A stretch of 64,000 nucleotides of DNA from Hymenobacter sp. PAMC 26628 (GCF_001562275.1 NZ_CP014304.1:4650001-4714000), one strand, 5' to 3'; shown: positions 1-10,486, counted from the stretch's first letter. Notes: generated by a model from the sequence alone, not told the origin. Numbers and translations: made by a program.

Positions 1-2
1 GG

Positions 3-200
3 TTGGGCCGCACTGTACCCAACCGCGAAGCCGTGCACGCTGACCAACGACTAAACGTGGCTGGCTTACCTGACGGCCTATATCTGCTACACGCCACAGA
101 CGGTGGCTTTGCTTACACCGGCAAGTTTGCTATTGAACAGGGCTGCTTGCCAGCTGGGCTAGTGGTTGACCGGCTGCAATGCAGACGAACAGCCGAGTAG
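3..200 (+). pseudogene. C-terminal tail of a type IX secretion cargo protein, truncated by the window edge
   Basis: The reading frame carries a tail typical of type A sorting domains of the Bacteroidota type IX secretion system: LNVAGLPDGLYLLHAT followed by YTGKFAIEQ at about residues 17-46. In intact cargo the protein stops within a few residues of such a K-F/V-(I/V)-(E/K)-Q end, but here the frame runs on for another 19 unrelated residues. The true stop has therefore been lost or shifted. The catalytic part lies outside the window, so the enzyme cannot be named. Remnant status is inferred from the read-through and from the equally decayed sequence that follows. Confidence 0.55.
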
Positions 201-330
201 AGCGGTTGTATAAAGAAAACGGTAAACGGATGCACTTGTCGGGCGCGTTGCTCAGGCGTAATGGTACGGCTAAGGTAACCGAGCTTATCAACACCGATCT
301 GAGCGGCTACTAGCCGTCTGCACGAGCCGC

Positions 331-707
331 ATGGCCTCCGACTACCCTTTCACCGATAGCGCCGTCGCCCACTACGGCGCGGCGCTAGTGTATTACCGCC
401 TGTGCCAAGCCGACCAGGATGGCACCAGCCACTTCGCACCTTTGCCTCCGACGCCCCGACCTGGGCGCTGACCGCCTACCCTATCCCCTGGGCCGAGGAC
501 CTCAGTGCCCAGCCCAGCAGCGAGTCGAGCCCGCTAGTCCTTACCCTGCTCGGTGCAGCGGGCCACACTGTGCCGCAGCAGTCGACGACCCGCAAGCCGG
601 TCATTCAACTAATTGGCTTGCCGGCTGCGGTGTCCTTGCCCCCGGCGCCTATGGTGCGGGTGCAGCAAAATGGTCGCATCCGCACCATGCGCGTGGTGCG
701 TCAGTAG
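331..707 (+). pseudogene. Second type IX sorting-domain remnant, frameshifted
   Basis: Two frames must be joined to read the conserved end of a secreted Bacteroidota protein. The first, from about 331, gives SDYPFTDSAVAHYGAALVYY and then RLCQADQDGTSHFAP, the standard (Y)YRLRQxDxDGTxxYSP segment that precedes sorting domains. Near 430 the frame changes and continues as TFASDAPTWALTAYPIPWAE and then VTLLGAAG-like, LIGLPA, MVRVQQNGRI and MRVVRQ before the stop at 707. YPxP, DLS, LPA and the closing RVVRQ are hallmarks of the type A sorting domain. No intact enzyme domain precedes it; 201-330 is decayed sequence in which no gene was recognised. Confidence 0.6.
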
Positions 708-1211
708 TACTGGTTTTTTTTACTTTTCCCATCCCCAGCATAAAGAAGTTGAAAGGCTCATTTTTACCTGCGGCCGTAGGTCGGCGGCTCGCGGCCGTGG
801 CTATACTCATGGGGCTTAGCGTTACGGCGGCCCAAGCGCAACAGGTCATTCTGGAAGGCTTCTGGTGGAAATACAAGAACAATAACTATCCCGATGGGTG
901 GGCTAATTACGGTGCCGACCTGGCCCCGCGTCTCAAGGCGATGGGCATCAACGCCGTGTGGATGCCACTGAACCTGAAAACGTGGATGCCGACCAACGAG
1001 GTTTATTCAAATGGCTATTCGCCCTTTGACAACTACGACCTCGGCGATAAGTATCAGCACGGTAAGCTGCGCACTAACTCCGGCACGAAGGATGAGTTGC
1101 TGCGGTGCGTGGCCATTCTGCACGCCAATGGCATCGATGTGGTGCAGGACATCGTGCTTAAGTAGTCGCGCAAAAGTAATCGCATAAAAACGGAGACGTT
1201 AAATTTGGTGC

Positions 1212-1487
1212 ATGCGCGCCCCCCTTGCCTTAACCCCCGACGAAGTCACCACCCTCGACGCGTGTAGCCACCACGCCCGCCATCCCCGCCAGCGCCGCCG
1301 CGCCCAAGCCGTACTGGGCCACCACCGGGGCCAGACCCTGAACCAATTGGCGGCCTTCTTTGCCGTCCGCTACGCCACCGTCCACGGGTGGCTCAGCGCG
1401 TGGCGCGGCCAGGGCCTGGCGGGCCTGCTCGAAGGCCAACGGGCCGGCCGGCCCCCCAAACTGCCCCCGGCGGCCCAAAAAAAGTAA
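1212..1487 (+). CDS. IS630-A transposase, N-terminal DNA-binding part
   Basis: This 91-residue frame encodes the helix-turn-helix part of an IS630 transposase. The segment QLAAFFAVRYATVHGWLSAW is the recognition helix region, followed by a GRPPKLP linker typical of this family. It ends AAQKK and then TAA directly on the sequence CAAAAAAAG at about 1478-1486, which contains the heptamer A AAA AAG, the efficient -1 slippery motif known from dnaX. A ribosome shifting back one base enters the downstream catalytic frame. The short product alone might act as a DNA-binding regulator of transposition, which is an inference from other two-frame insertion sequences. Confidence 0.85.
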   Translation: MRAPLALTPDEVTTLDACSHHARHPRQRRRAQAVLGHHRGQTLNQLAAFFAVRYATVHGWLSAWRGQGLAGLLEGQRAGRPPKLPPAAQKK

Positions 1488-2224
1488 GGGCCTGGCTCGG
1501 CCCCGCCCCCCAACAGTTGCGGCGCTGGATTCCGCGCCTGCGCCGCGCCTTTGGCATCAAGCTGCACCTGAGCACGTTGCGCCGGCTGGCGCGCGCCGCC
1601 GGCTACGCCTGGAAGCGCTGCCGGCGCTCCTTGCGGGCCCAGCGCGACCCGGCCGCTTTTGCCGCCTGCCAAGCCCGGTTGCGGGACCTGCACCGGGCCG
1701 AGGCCTGCGGCGAAGTGGCCGTGGTCTCCGTCGACGAGTGCCGCTGCTCGCGCCAGGCCCCCGTGCCCTACGCCTGGCAGCGCCGCGGCCAGCCCCCGGT
1801 AGCGCTGCCCGCCGTACGCGGCCGCGGCGGACATGCCGTGCTGGGCTTCTGGCAGGCCCACGCCCCCGGCCAGCCCCTGCAGGCCTACGTGCGGGCCGGG
1901 GCCCTCACCGCCGACCTGTTCGTGCTGGCCGTCACGGACTTCGCCCAGTCCCTGGACCGCCCCACCGTCCTGGTGCTGGACAACGCCTCGATTCACCGGG
2001 CCCACGTGGTCCGCGCCTGCCACGCCGCATGGGCGGCGAAGGGCCTGAGCCTGCTGTTCTTGCCGCCCTACAGCCCGGAACTCAACCGTATCGAACTGCT
2101 CTGGCACCGCTGCAAGCACTATTGGGTGCGGCCGGAGGACTACCAATCCGACCACACCTTGCTTCAACGCATCGAACACGTCCTGATCCGAATCGGAAAA
2201 AATTATACGGTTACTTTTGCGTGA
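1388..2224 (+). CDS. IS630-A transposase, catalytic DDE part (read after -1 frameshift)
   Basis: The functional portion begins at the slippery site near 1480 with KKVRAWLGPAPQQLRRW; the frame upstream of that point is only the overlap with the DNA-binding frame. The DDE catalytic triad is complete and well spaced: VVSVDECRCS (first D), TVLVLDNASIH (second D) and PPYSPELNRIELLW (E). This is the signature of the IS630/Tc1-mariner superfamily, DD34-36E type. No stops or gaps are seen, so the element could be active if frameshifting occurs. Start choice is arbitrary because translation probably enters from the upstream frame. Confidence 0.85.
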   Translation: MAQRVARPGPGGPARRPTGRPAPQTAPGGPKKVRAWLGPAPQQLRRWIPRLRRAFGIKLHLSTLRRLARAAGYAWKRCRRSLRAQRDPAAFAACQARLRDLHRAEACGEVAVVSVDECRCSRQAPVPYAWQRRGQPPVALPAVRGRGGHAVLGFWQAHAPGQPLQAYVRAGALTADLFVLAVTDFAQSLDRPTVLVLDNASIHRAHVVRACHAAWAAKGLSLLFLPPYSPELNRIELLWHRCKHYWVRPEDYQSDHTLLQRIEHVLIRIGKNYTVTFA

Positions 2225-2447
2225 CTACTTAATCATCTGGATGGGGCCGGCTCAGACGACAGCTACACCGGAGGCCAGGACCCGGCCGCCGCGGACGACG
2301 GCGCAACCAATCGGATGAAGAACTTTCACTACGTGAGCTACACCTCGCCGGCCAGCAGCGAGACGGCCGCCAACTACCTGGCCCGGACCGGTCGGTTTCC
2401 TAAAAACTGGTAGAATTTCAATCCCAACCCTGGTAACAATTCGATCA

Positions 2448-2461
2448 CCGGCGACCGGCGA
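2448..2461 (+). repeat. 7-bp tandem duplication causing a frameshift in the amylase gene
   Basis: CCGGCGA occurs at 2448-2454 and again immediately at 2455-2461. With both copies the frame reads TGDRRLECP; deleting one copy gives TGDWNAPYFGPDIS, which rejoins the downstream alpha-amylase frame without a stop. The duplication is therefore the likely lesion, most simply by replication slippage. Confidence 0.7.
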
Positions 2462-3233
2462 CTGGAATGCCCCTTACTTCGGTCCGGATATAAGCTACTA
2501 CCCCGGCTCTTACGGCCAGAGCTCCAACGCTGCCTATAACCCCGGGCAGGCCAGCGACTACATGCGCAACAGCACCCGGGGCTGGCTGGTGTGGTACAAG
2601 AAGCAAGTGAGCTTTGACGGCATGCGCCTGGGTGCAGTAAAGCTGTTCCCGGACTTTGCCACGGATGATTTTCTTAGCAGCCTGCAAACCAGCGCTGACT
2701 GGACCAGCGGCGGCGCTACCATGTTTGCCGTGGGCGAATATGCCCAAGCTACCACGGCGGCAATGGACCAGTGGGCGGCCAACGTTAACAACCGCGCCGG
2801 CACCTTCGACTTTTAGCTGCGCGGTGGCCTGCTCGCGCTCGTCAACGGCAATGGCGCCTTCAACATCGGTTCGCTGCCTGGCTACCAGCAGGGCACCCGC
2901 GTGGTCACCATCAACGGCACTACGGTGCATCGCACGGTGCCGTTCGTCAACAACCACGACACCTTTCGGCCCAACGTCGATGCCAGCGGCAACTACGTCA
3001 GCTGGGATACGGGCGGGGAGCTGTACCCGCACATCGACCCCGCCGACCCGCGCCTTTCGGCCCAGCCCTGGCCGTGGACGGCTCGCCCCAAATCTTCTTC
3101 AAAGACCTGTTCAGCATCGGCACCACCGGCAAGCGCTTCACTCATAATCCCGCAGTGCCACTGGCCTGCCTGCCCGCTCTGATATTGAAAACTTGATTTG
3201 GTGCCACCAGAACCTGCATTTCAAAGACAGTGC

Positions 3234-3871
3234 CTATCTCTACCTTAGCATCTTTCGTGAACTGGTGGCCCAGCCCGCCCGAAGTGCGGTTCTGGTTGAA
3301 GATTTTGTTTTGCACGTTCGGCCCAAAGGCCGTAAACAGCTCATCGTAGACGTTCAAATACTACTCGCCATCGTCGAGGGTTGTCCTTTGCAGGGCCAAC
3401 GCGCCGGCCAGGTAGTAGCGAATGCGGTTCTGATAGGTCCATTTCGCCACCGCGCCCTCGCCGCCGTCCGTGCGCGTGCCCAGCCAGCGCTGCTCCAGGC
3501 GCAGGCGCTGCGTGGGCCCGAGCCGGCCCAGCGGGGTGGTGAGGGTCGCGTCTTCGTAGAGCCGGTTTTCCGGCGAGGCCCGCCGCCCCGCCACGGCGGG
3601 GTAGTCGCCGTAGCGGAAGCTCTGGAAGTACGTGTAGCCGCCCGACACCTTCACCCGGTCGGTGAGGGTGCGGCCCAGGCCCAGCCGCGAGAGCTGGTTC
3701 TGCGGCACCCGCAGCCAGTGCATCCGCCGCGCCTGGTACTCGGTGTGCAGCGTCCACTTCCGGGCAATCTGGTGGTCGCCCACGTACACAAACCAGGCGA
3801 TGGTGTTGCGGTCGTTCAGGCGGTTGTTCTGGCCGTAGCCGGCCGCCGAGCAGGAGTAGAAGCGTTTTCAT
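3234..3871 (-). pseudogene. DUF2490 family outer-membrane-type protein, broken
   Basis: DUF2490 proteins are small predicted beta-barrel proteins of Bacteroidota with unknown function. The body reads RLNDRNTIAWFVYVGDHQIA, WTLHTEYQARR, DRVKVSGGYTYFQSFRYGDY, RLRLEQRWLG and YDELFTAFGPN, NQNRTSGGLGHQF, matching the family pattern throughout. Three lesions are seen. ATG at 3871 begins MKTLLLLL in a frame that differs from the body, so part of the signal peptide is deleted. An in-frame TAG lies between GE and YLNVYDELF near 3358-3360. The C-terminus merges into the tail of the opposing amylase remnant near 3234. It is therefore not expected to make a functional product. Confidence 0.75.
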
Positions 3872-3906
3872 TTGATGAGCGCCTGAAGCAGCTGGTTGGC
3901 AAAAGC

Positions 3907-4623
3907 CTACTTGGTGTCGCGCACGCGCCGGGCCAGCAGGGCCAGCAGCAGGCTACCGCCAACGGCCACCGGCAGCGCCAGCGCCCCCCGCTGCACCAGC
4001 AGCGCGCCCCCGGCCAGGGCCCCGCCAACAAAGGCCAGCCAGACCGAGAAGAGCCCCGGCCAGCCTTTCGCCGGGGCGTGGCCGCTCACCAGGTCGGCCA
4101 GGCCCCGGCCGATTTGCATGAGCGTGCCCGTCACGTACCCCAGGCTGACCGACACGCTGCCTTCCTTGTGCACCGTGGCCGTGAGCACGCCCATTGCCAG
4201 CGCGAGACAGGCAATGGCCCCGGCCGGCCAGGCCCCGGCCCCCAACAGCAAGGCGGCCACCACAAGCAAAACGAGCGTGCGGCTCCACTGCCCGGCCCAA
4301 CGGGAGAGCAGGTTGCCGCCCATCACGCCCGTCACGTACAGGGCGACGACCCCGAACAGCAGCACGATTTTGCTGGCGCTGTGCTGGGCCAGGGCCACGC
4401 CCAGCGCGGTGGTGTTGCCGCTCATAAACGAGACGTACAGCTTGTCATAGCGCAGGTAGCTGATGGCATCGACGTAGCCCGAGAGCGTCACCAGCGCCAG
4501 CGTGAAGCTCTGTGTAGCTAGGAGCGCGATGGCCGGCCCAGCCGCCGCGGCCGGGGCAGGGGCCGCCGCGGGCACGGCGGCTGGGCCGGCCGCCGCGGCG
4601 GGGCCAGAAGAAATAGTTGCCAT
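3907..4623 (-). CDS. DUF1275 (YoaK) family membrane protein
   Basis: The 238-residue product begins with an Ala/Pro-rich stretch (about residues 7-32) and continues with six predicted membrane segments. Family hallmarks are the first-helix motif GYVDAISYLRYDKLYVSFMS followed by GNTTALG, and later GYVTGTLMQIGRGLADL. DUF1275 proteins are inner-membrane proteins of unknown function, often annotated as YoaK-like. The low-complexity N-terminal extension is longer than usual; the true start could be internal, but no internal ATG precedes the first helix, so ATG at 4623 is kept. It stands alone between the DUF2490 remnant, 35 bp downstream, and a hairpin-rich spacer upstream. Confidence 0.85.
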   Translation of the reverse strand: MATISSGPAAAAGPAAVPAAAPAPAAAAGPAIALLATQSFTLALVTLSGYVDAISYLRYDKLYVSFMSGNTTALGVALAQHSASKIVLLFGVVALYVTGVMGGNLLSRWAGQWSRTLVLLVVAALLLGAGAWPAGAIACLALAMGVLTATVHKEGSVSVSLGYVTGTLMQIGRGLADLVSGHAPAKGWPGLFSVWLAFVGGALAGGALLVQRGALALPVAVGGSLLLALLARRVRDTK

Positions 4624-4681
4624 AGGATTGGGAAGTAGGGTTTCGTGGAATACTCGTTCGGGCGGGCACTTTACCCCCTAA

Positions 4682-4770
4682 CCCCCTCTCTTTTGGAGAG
4701 GGGGCAGAGCTGTTGCGTTCTGGCGCAGGGCGATAACGCGAGAACGTAATAGCTCTGGGGCTATGCCCCG
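4682..4770. repeat. Hairpin-rich intergenic element
   Basis: The spacer between the bicupin stop and the DUF1275 start contains three stem-loops. Stem 1 is a perfect 9-bp stem, CCCCCTCTC (4682-4690) with GAGAGGGGG (4696-4704). Next is an imperfect pair, 4705-4721 against 4741-4757, agreeing at 15 of 17 positions. Then comes GGGGC-TAT-GCCCC. Both flanking genes lie on the minus strand, so it could end the bicupin transcript, but the second pair is longer than a simple terminator needs. It could be one copy of a dispersed palindromic repeat, which this window alone cannot show. Confidence 0.5.
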
Positions 4771-4803
4771 GAGGGGTCTCGTGAGGTTACCCGCGCAGGG
4801 CGC

Positions 4804-5994
4804 TTAGCCCTTGACCACGACGGCCGCCTTCTTTTGCAGGTGCGCGATAAAGTCGTCGCCCAGCTGCAAGTGGGCTTTCACCAGCGCGGGCGGGGTTAGG
4901 GCCAGCCACTGATTGAGCGAGAAATCGGCGTAGCGCGCGCTCTTGAACACTTCCAGAAAGCGCAGCGTGGTCGTGCCGGTGTTCTCGATGTAGTGGCCCA
5001 TGGCGAAGGGCACGGCCCCCACGTCGCCGGCCTGGAAATCGAAGGTGCGGGCCTTGCCGCCCGAAGCGAACACGCCCATGCGGGCCTGCCCTTCCAGGTA
5101 GTACTGCCACTCGTCGGTGTTCGAGTGCCAGTGCAGCTCGCGCATCCCGCCCGGCTCGACTTCCACCAGCGCGGCGGCCACGGTCTTCGAGATGGGAAAA
5201 ACGCTCGAATCCACGATGGTGGCCGTGCCGCCGGGCAGCTGCTGGGGCTTCTGGTCCGACATGTGGTAGGAATACTGCGTCGGCGAGGCGCCCTGCGGGG
5301 AGGCGATGCGGTCTTGGTCGAGCGGGCCGGGCGCGGGGGCCGGGAAAATCCACCACTCCTTGGTGGGCAGGTTCTTCAGCGACGCCTCCGGCACGCCAAA
5401 GTTCTTGGCAATCACCGAGCGGGGCACGTGCGCGAGCCAGTCGGTGAGCAAAAAGGTGTCGTTTTCGGAAAACGTGCCGTCGTCGAACACCAGCAGAAAC
5501 TCGCAGCCTTCGGCCAGGGCCTGAATGGAGTGCGGGATGCCGGGCGGGAAGTACCACAGGTCCCCTACCCCCACGTCGTCCACGAAGTTGCGGCCCTGCT
5601 CGTCGATGGCCGTGATGCGGGCGCGGCCCACCGTCATGTAGGCCCACTCGGCCTGCTTGTGCCAGTGCATTTCGCGCACGCCGGTTTCGTGCTCGCCCCC
5701 GTTGAGGCGCATGTTCACGCCGGCCAGCTCCGTGGCAATGGGCAGGGCCAGCTCGGTCACCTCGCGGGCCCAGCCGCCGGGTTCGAGGCGGTTGTGCGAG
5801 TCGGAGAACGAGTAGCGCAAGTTCGGCACCGTGCCGTGGTCGGTGATGGGGGCAGCGAGCAGGTCAGGGTTCTGCCGGTCGCGCTCAAGGTTGCGCGGGC
5901 CGGGGTCGGTACCGCCGCGGGCACCGTCCAGCGGTTGGGGGATGGGGGCGGCCGGCGGCGCGAGGTCCGGGGCGGCGGGTTGGGGGGAAGCCAT
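4804..5994 (-). CDS. oxdC: Oxalate-decarboxylase-type bicupin
   Basis: The 396-residue bicupin matches the OxdC/OxdD family over its whole length. Mn ligands are complete in both cupins: H110, H112, E116, H155 in the first ([14 protein letters not shown]) and H288, H290, E295, H334 in the second ([15 protein letters not shown]). The proposed catalytic Glu of the N-terminal lid is present at E177, but the lid reads SEND instead of the canonical SENS; the second-site Glu is in FLEVF (E348). The reaction would be oxalate to formate plus CO2. No signal peptide is seen; the N-terminus is Pro/Ala-rich, so it is probably cytoplasmic. A sorbosone-dehydrogenase-like gene lies upstream. Confidence 0.88.
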   Translation of the reverse strand: MASPQPAAPDLAPPAAPIPQPLDGARGGTDPGPRNLERDRQNPDLLAAPITDHGTVPNLRYSFSDSHNRLEPGGWAREVTELALPIATELAGVNMRLNGGEHETGVREMHWHKQAEWAYMTVGRARITAIDEQGRNFVDDVGVGDLWYFPPGIPHSIQALAEGCEFLLVFDDGTFSENDTFLLTDWLAHVPRSVIAKNFGVPEASLKNLPTKEWWIFPAPAPGPLDQDRIASPQGASPTQYSYHMSDQKPQQLPGGTATIVDSSVFPISKTVAAALVEVEPGGMRELHWHSNTDEWQYYLEGQARMGVFASGGKARTFDFQAGDVGAVPFAMGHYIENTGTTTLRFLEVFKSARYADFSLNQWLALTPPALVKAHLQLGDDFIAHLQKKAAVVVKG

Positions 5995-6081
5995 GTGGTT
6001 GGGGGAGAGGGATTGAAAGTGGGGGAAATTGAAAAAAGCTAGGGAGATAAGGGAGCTGGCCGCCGCCGGGCCCGGCCGCCG

Positions 6082-7374
6082 CTAGCCGCGGTAGCTCACG
6101 CGCCAGATGACGCCCGCCCCGTCGTCGGCGATGAGCAGCGAGCCGTCGGCGGCCGTGATGACGCCCACCGGGCGGCCCCACACCTGCGGGGTGCCCGCCT
6201 GGCCGGGGTTGAGCTGCCAGCCCGTCACGAAGTCCTCGTAGCTGGCCCCGCGCCCGTCGGGGCCGGCGGTGGCGGGCGCGCCCGTCATCTTGTTCATGCG
6301 CACGCGCACCACCTTGTAGCCGGTGCCCACCGAGCGGTTCCAGGAGCCGCGCATGGCGATGAACAGGTCGTTGCGGGCGTCGGCCGGAAACATCGCGCCG
6401 GTGTAGAAGGCGAGGCCGATGGCGGCCGAGTGCGGCTCAAACAGCACCTCCGGGGTGCGGGTGCTGGCCACCTGAGCCGGCAGCGGGCCGCTGATGCGGG
6501 GGTCGCGGTTGGTGGGGGCCAGGTACACCCAGGGGTAGCCAAAGAAGCTGCCGCGGGGCAGCACCGTGGCGTAGTCGGGCACGAGGCCGTCGCCCAGCTC
6601 GTCGCGCTCGTTCACGGCCAGCCAGATTTCGCCGGGCCGGGCCGGGTTCACGTCGATGCCCAGCGGGCTGCGCGTGCCCGACGCGTAGGTGAGGCCCCCG
6701 CTGCCATCGAGGTTGAACTCCTGCACCGTGGCGCGGGTGTCCTGCTCCACCGCCACGTTCTGCGACGAGCCAATGGGCACGTACATCTTGTTGTTCAGAA
6801 TCAGCAGCGTCCGGTAGGCGTGCTGGCCCCCTTCGGGGATGGTCACCAGCTTGGTGGGAGCCCCGCTGGCTTTGGTCTGGCCGCTGGCGTAGTCGTAGCG
6901 GTAGACGGCCCCCGAGCAGGCCACGTAGAGGTAATTGCCCTGAAAAGCCAGGCCCATCGGCCGGTCCAGCAGGCCCTGCGAGGCCCAGGTGCCCACCGAG
7001 TCGGCGGCCCCGGTCGAATTGGCGCGCAGCACCATAATCTGGTTATTATCGCCCTGGGCCACGAACACGTCGCCGTTGGGGGCGATGGCCAGCCCGCGGC
7101 CATTCATTACCCGTTCCCGAAAGATGTTGACAACGTAGCCGGCCGGCACCTGCAGCGTGGCCCCGGCCGGGCGCTTCATCAGCACCTGGGGGTAGTTGGT
7201 GGCCACGGTGGTGGCATACGGAGCTGGCAGGCCCGCCACCCGAATAGTCGACACGGCGGGCGTGAGCGTCGTCGTCAGAAAATCCGTGGACTGCGGGGTG
7301 GCGCTATCGCCGTCTTTCTTGCAAGCCGCCAGGGCCAGCAGCGCGCCCGCTAGGAATAAGCTGTAGTTTTTCAT
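6082..7374 (-). CDS. Sorbosone dehydrogenase / PQQ-dependent sugar dehydrogenase-like lipoprotein
   Basis: The 430-residue product starts MKNYSLFLAGALLALAACKK, a lipoprotein signal with Cys about residue 18. The rest is a six-bladed beta-propeller of the soluble glucose/sorbosone dehydrogenase family: RGLAIAPNGDVFVAQGDNN, SPLGIDVNPARPGEIWLAVN, ERDELGDGLVPDY, FGYPWVYLAP, GLAFYTG, DLFIAMRGSWNRS and a final LLIADDGAGVIWRV. Members oxidise aldoses or sorbosone with PQQ in the periplasm, though many relatives are uncharacterised. In-frame ATGs at 7380 and 7392 are alternative starts; 7374 is chosen because it gives the best lipoprotein signal. The gene follows katE on the same strand about 125 bp downstream. 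Confidence 0.8.
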   Translation of the reverse strand: MKNYSLFLAGALLALAACKKDGDSATPQSTDFLTTTLTPAVSTIRVAGLPAPYATTVATNYPQVLMKRPAGATLQVPAGYVVNIFRERVMNGRGLAIAPNGDVFVAQGDNNQIMVLRANSTGAADSVGTWASQGLLDRPMGLAFQGNYLYVACSGAVYRYDYASGQTKASGAPTKLVTIPEGGQHAYRTLLILNNKMYVPIGSSQNVAVEQDTRATVQEFNLDGSGGLTYASGTRSPLGIDVNPARPGEIWLAVNERDELGDGLVPDYATVLPRGSFFGYPWVYLAPTNRDPRISGPLPAQVASTRTPEVLFEPHSAAIGLAFYTGAMFPADARNDLFIAMRGSWNRSVGTGYKVVRVRMNKMTGAPATAGPDGRGASYEDFVTGWQLNPGQAGTPQVWGRPVGVITAADGSLLIADDGAGVIWRVSYRG

Positions 7375-7499
7375 AGACATTTTAGTAGACATTTTAGGGC
7401 TAAGGGCAAAATCGTGGGAATGGAAAAATGGGCCTCGCGCGCGGTCCCCTCGCCGCCCCTGGTTGCGGCGGCGAGGGGCGGCGGGGGGAGGCACGCACG

Positions 7500-9767
<2,268 letters not shown>

Positions 9768-9928
9768 TAGGCGAGGGGTAAGAGTTGGTTGAAAGGAAAG
9801 GAAGGTGTCAGGCCAGGCTGCCGCTAAGAGGCGGCGCCACGGGGGAGAAAACCCGCGTTTATTTTCGTAACAGAAATCTTATTAATCGACTGATAATCAC
9901 ACTAACAACGCCCAGCAAAGCGTGAAAA

Positions 9929-10417
9929 TCAGGGAGCCTTCAAAGCGGCCGGCTGGCCGTCCGGGCGCTCGCGGGGCCCCGCCCGCAGCTCGGTGTGGCG
10001 GACGAGCCCGCCCAGGCTGCCGACGTAGGCCATCGCCCCGCTGGTGAGCAGGGCCGCGGCCAGCACCAGGGCGGGCCAGTAGCGGGCGCGCCGCGCCCAG
10101 GGCCAGGCCAGGCCCAGCAGGGCCAACAGGGCCGTGGCGTACATGACCAGCGCGGCCCGGTGCGCAGCCTGAATATGGTTATGAACCACGGCCTTATCCA
10201 GCAGGCCGAGTCGTTTCAGCTCATCCTGCGCGGCCTGGCCCGCCTGCACGGTCGCCACCGTGGCCACGGCCATGAGCAGCAGCAGCCAGTAGCTGAGCGT
10301 GACCACGGCCGGGAGGCGCCGCGCCAGGCCGTAGGCCAGCACGAGCAGCGCCAGCATGGGGCCCAGGATGGGCCAGTGGTTGAAGAGCAAGTGCCAGTGC
10401 GCGTCGGTGAAGCTCAT
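9929..10417 (-). CDS. Four-helix membrane protein, DUF2231-like
   Basis: The 162-residue protein has four predicted membrane helices. Its first helix begins HWHLLFNHWPILGPMLALLV, the His/Asn/Pro pattern seen at the start of DUF2231-type predicted membrane proteins, and a second conserved-looking His pair lies in VVHNHIQAAHRA. Such His residues near helix ends can bind haem or metal, but no function is established and none is claimed here. It lies between katE and a lipoprotein gene on the same strand, with 70-160 bp spacers. The C-terminus is charged and Pro-rich. Confidence 0.7.
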   Translation of the reverse strand: MSFTDAHWHLLFNHWPILGPMLALLVLAYGLARRLPAVVTLSYWLLLLMAVATVATVQAGQAAQDELKRLGLLDKAVVHNHIQAAHRAALVMYATALLALLGLAWPWARRARYWPALVLAAALLTSGAMAYVGSLGGLVRHTELRAGPRERPDGQPAALKAP

Positions 10418-10486
10418 GGGAACGGAAAAAAGAGGCGGGGGGTGGGCGAAAATGAACGGCAGCGGAAGCCGGGAAAGGGCGGCGCG

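Larger units (their letters stand above)
1161..2229 (+). mobile_element. IS630-type insertion sequence A (1069 bp), complete
   Basis: Both ends are visible. The left terminus at 1161-1186 and the reverse complement of 2204-2229 agree at 23 of 26 positions (AGTAGTC, then CGCAAAAGTAA-type sequence). The element is bracketed by the dinucleotide TA at 1159-1160 and 2230-2231, the target duplication typical of IS630/Tc1-type transposition. Inside are two overlapping frames joined by an A AAA AAG slippery site. Removing the element with one TA restores the alpha-amylase reading frame exactly, so this is a clean insertion. Confidence 0.92.
740..3240 (+). pseudogene. GH13 alpha-amylase, disrupted by an IS630-type insertion and further mutations
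   Basis: After the IS (1161-2229) and one TA are removed, the two halves rejoin in frame through DIVLNHLDG, which is GH13 conserved region I (DVVxNH). The frame upstream gives a signal peptide and QVILEGFWW...LAPRLKAMGINAVWMPL. Downstream are WYKKQVSFDGMRLGAVKLFP (region II, nucleophile D) and VPFVNNHDTF (region IV, transition-state D). Other damage is visible: ATA at 740-742 where ATG is expected before KKLKGS, an amber stop at 2411-2413, a 7-bp tandem duplication at 2448-2461 that shifts frame, an amber stop at 2814-2816, and further shifts after about 3050 and near 3170. The tail dissolves near 3240 against an opposing DUF2490 remnant. The enzyme would have been a secreted starch-degrading alpha-amylase. 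Confidence 0.85.

Noticed and set aside
229-313. Short frame MHLSGALLRRNGTAKV in the degraded 5' region
   Set aside because: Only 27 codons, within decayed sequence between two sorting-domain remnants; no family could be assigned.
3200-4530. A 442-codon plus-strand open frame across the DUF2490 and DUF1275 region
   Set aside because: It is antisense to both and has no domains; the first part is only the end of the amylase remnant.
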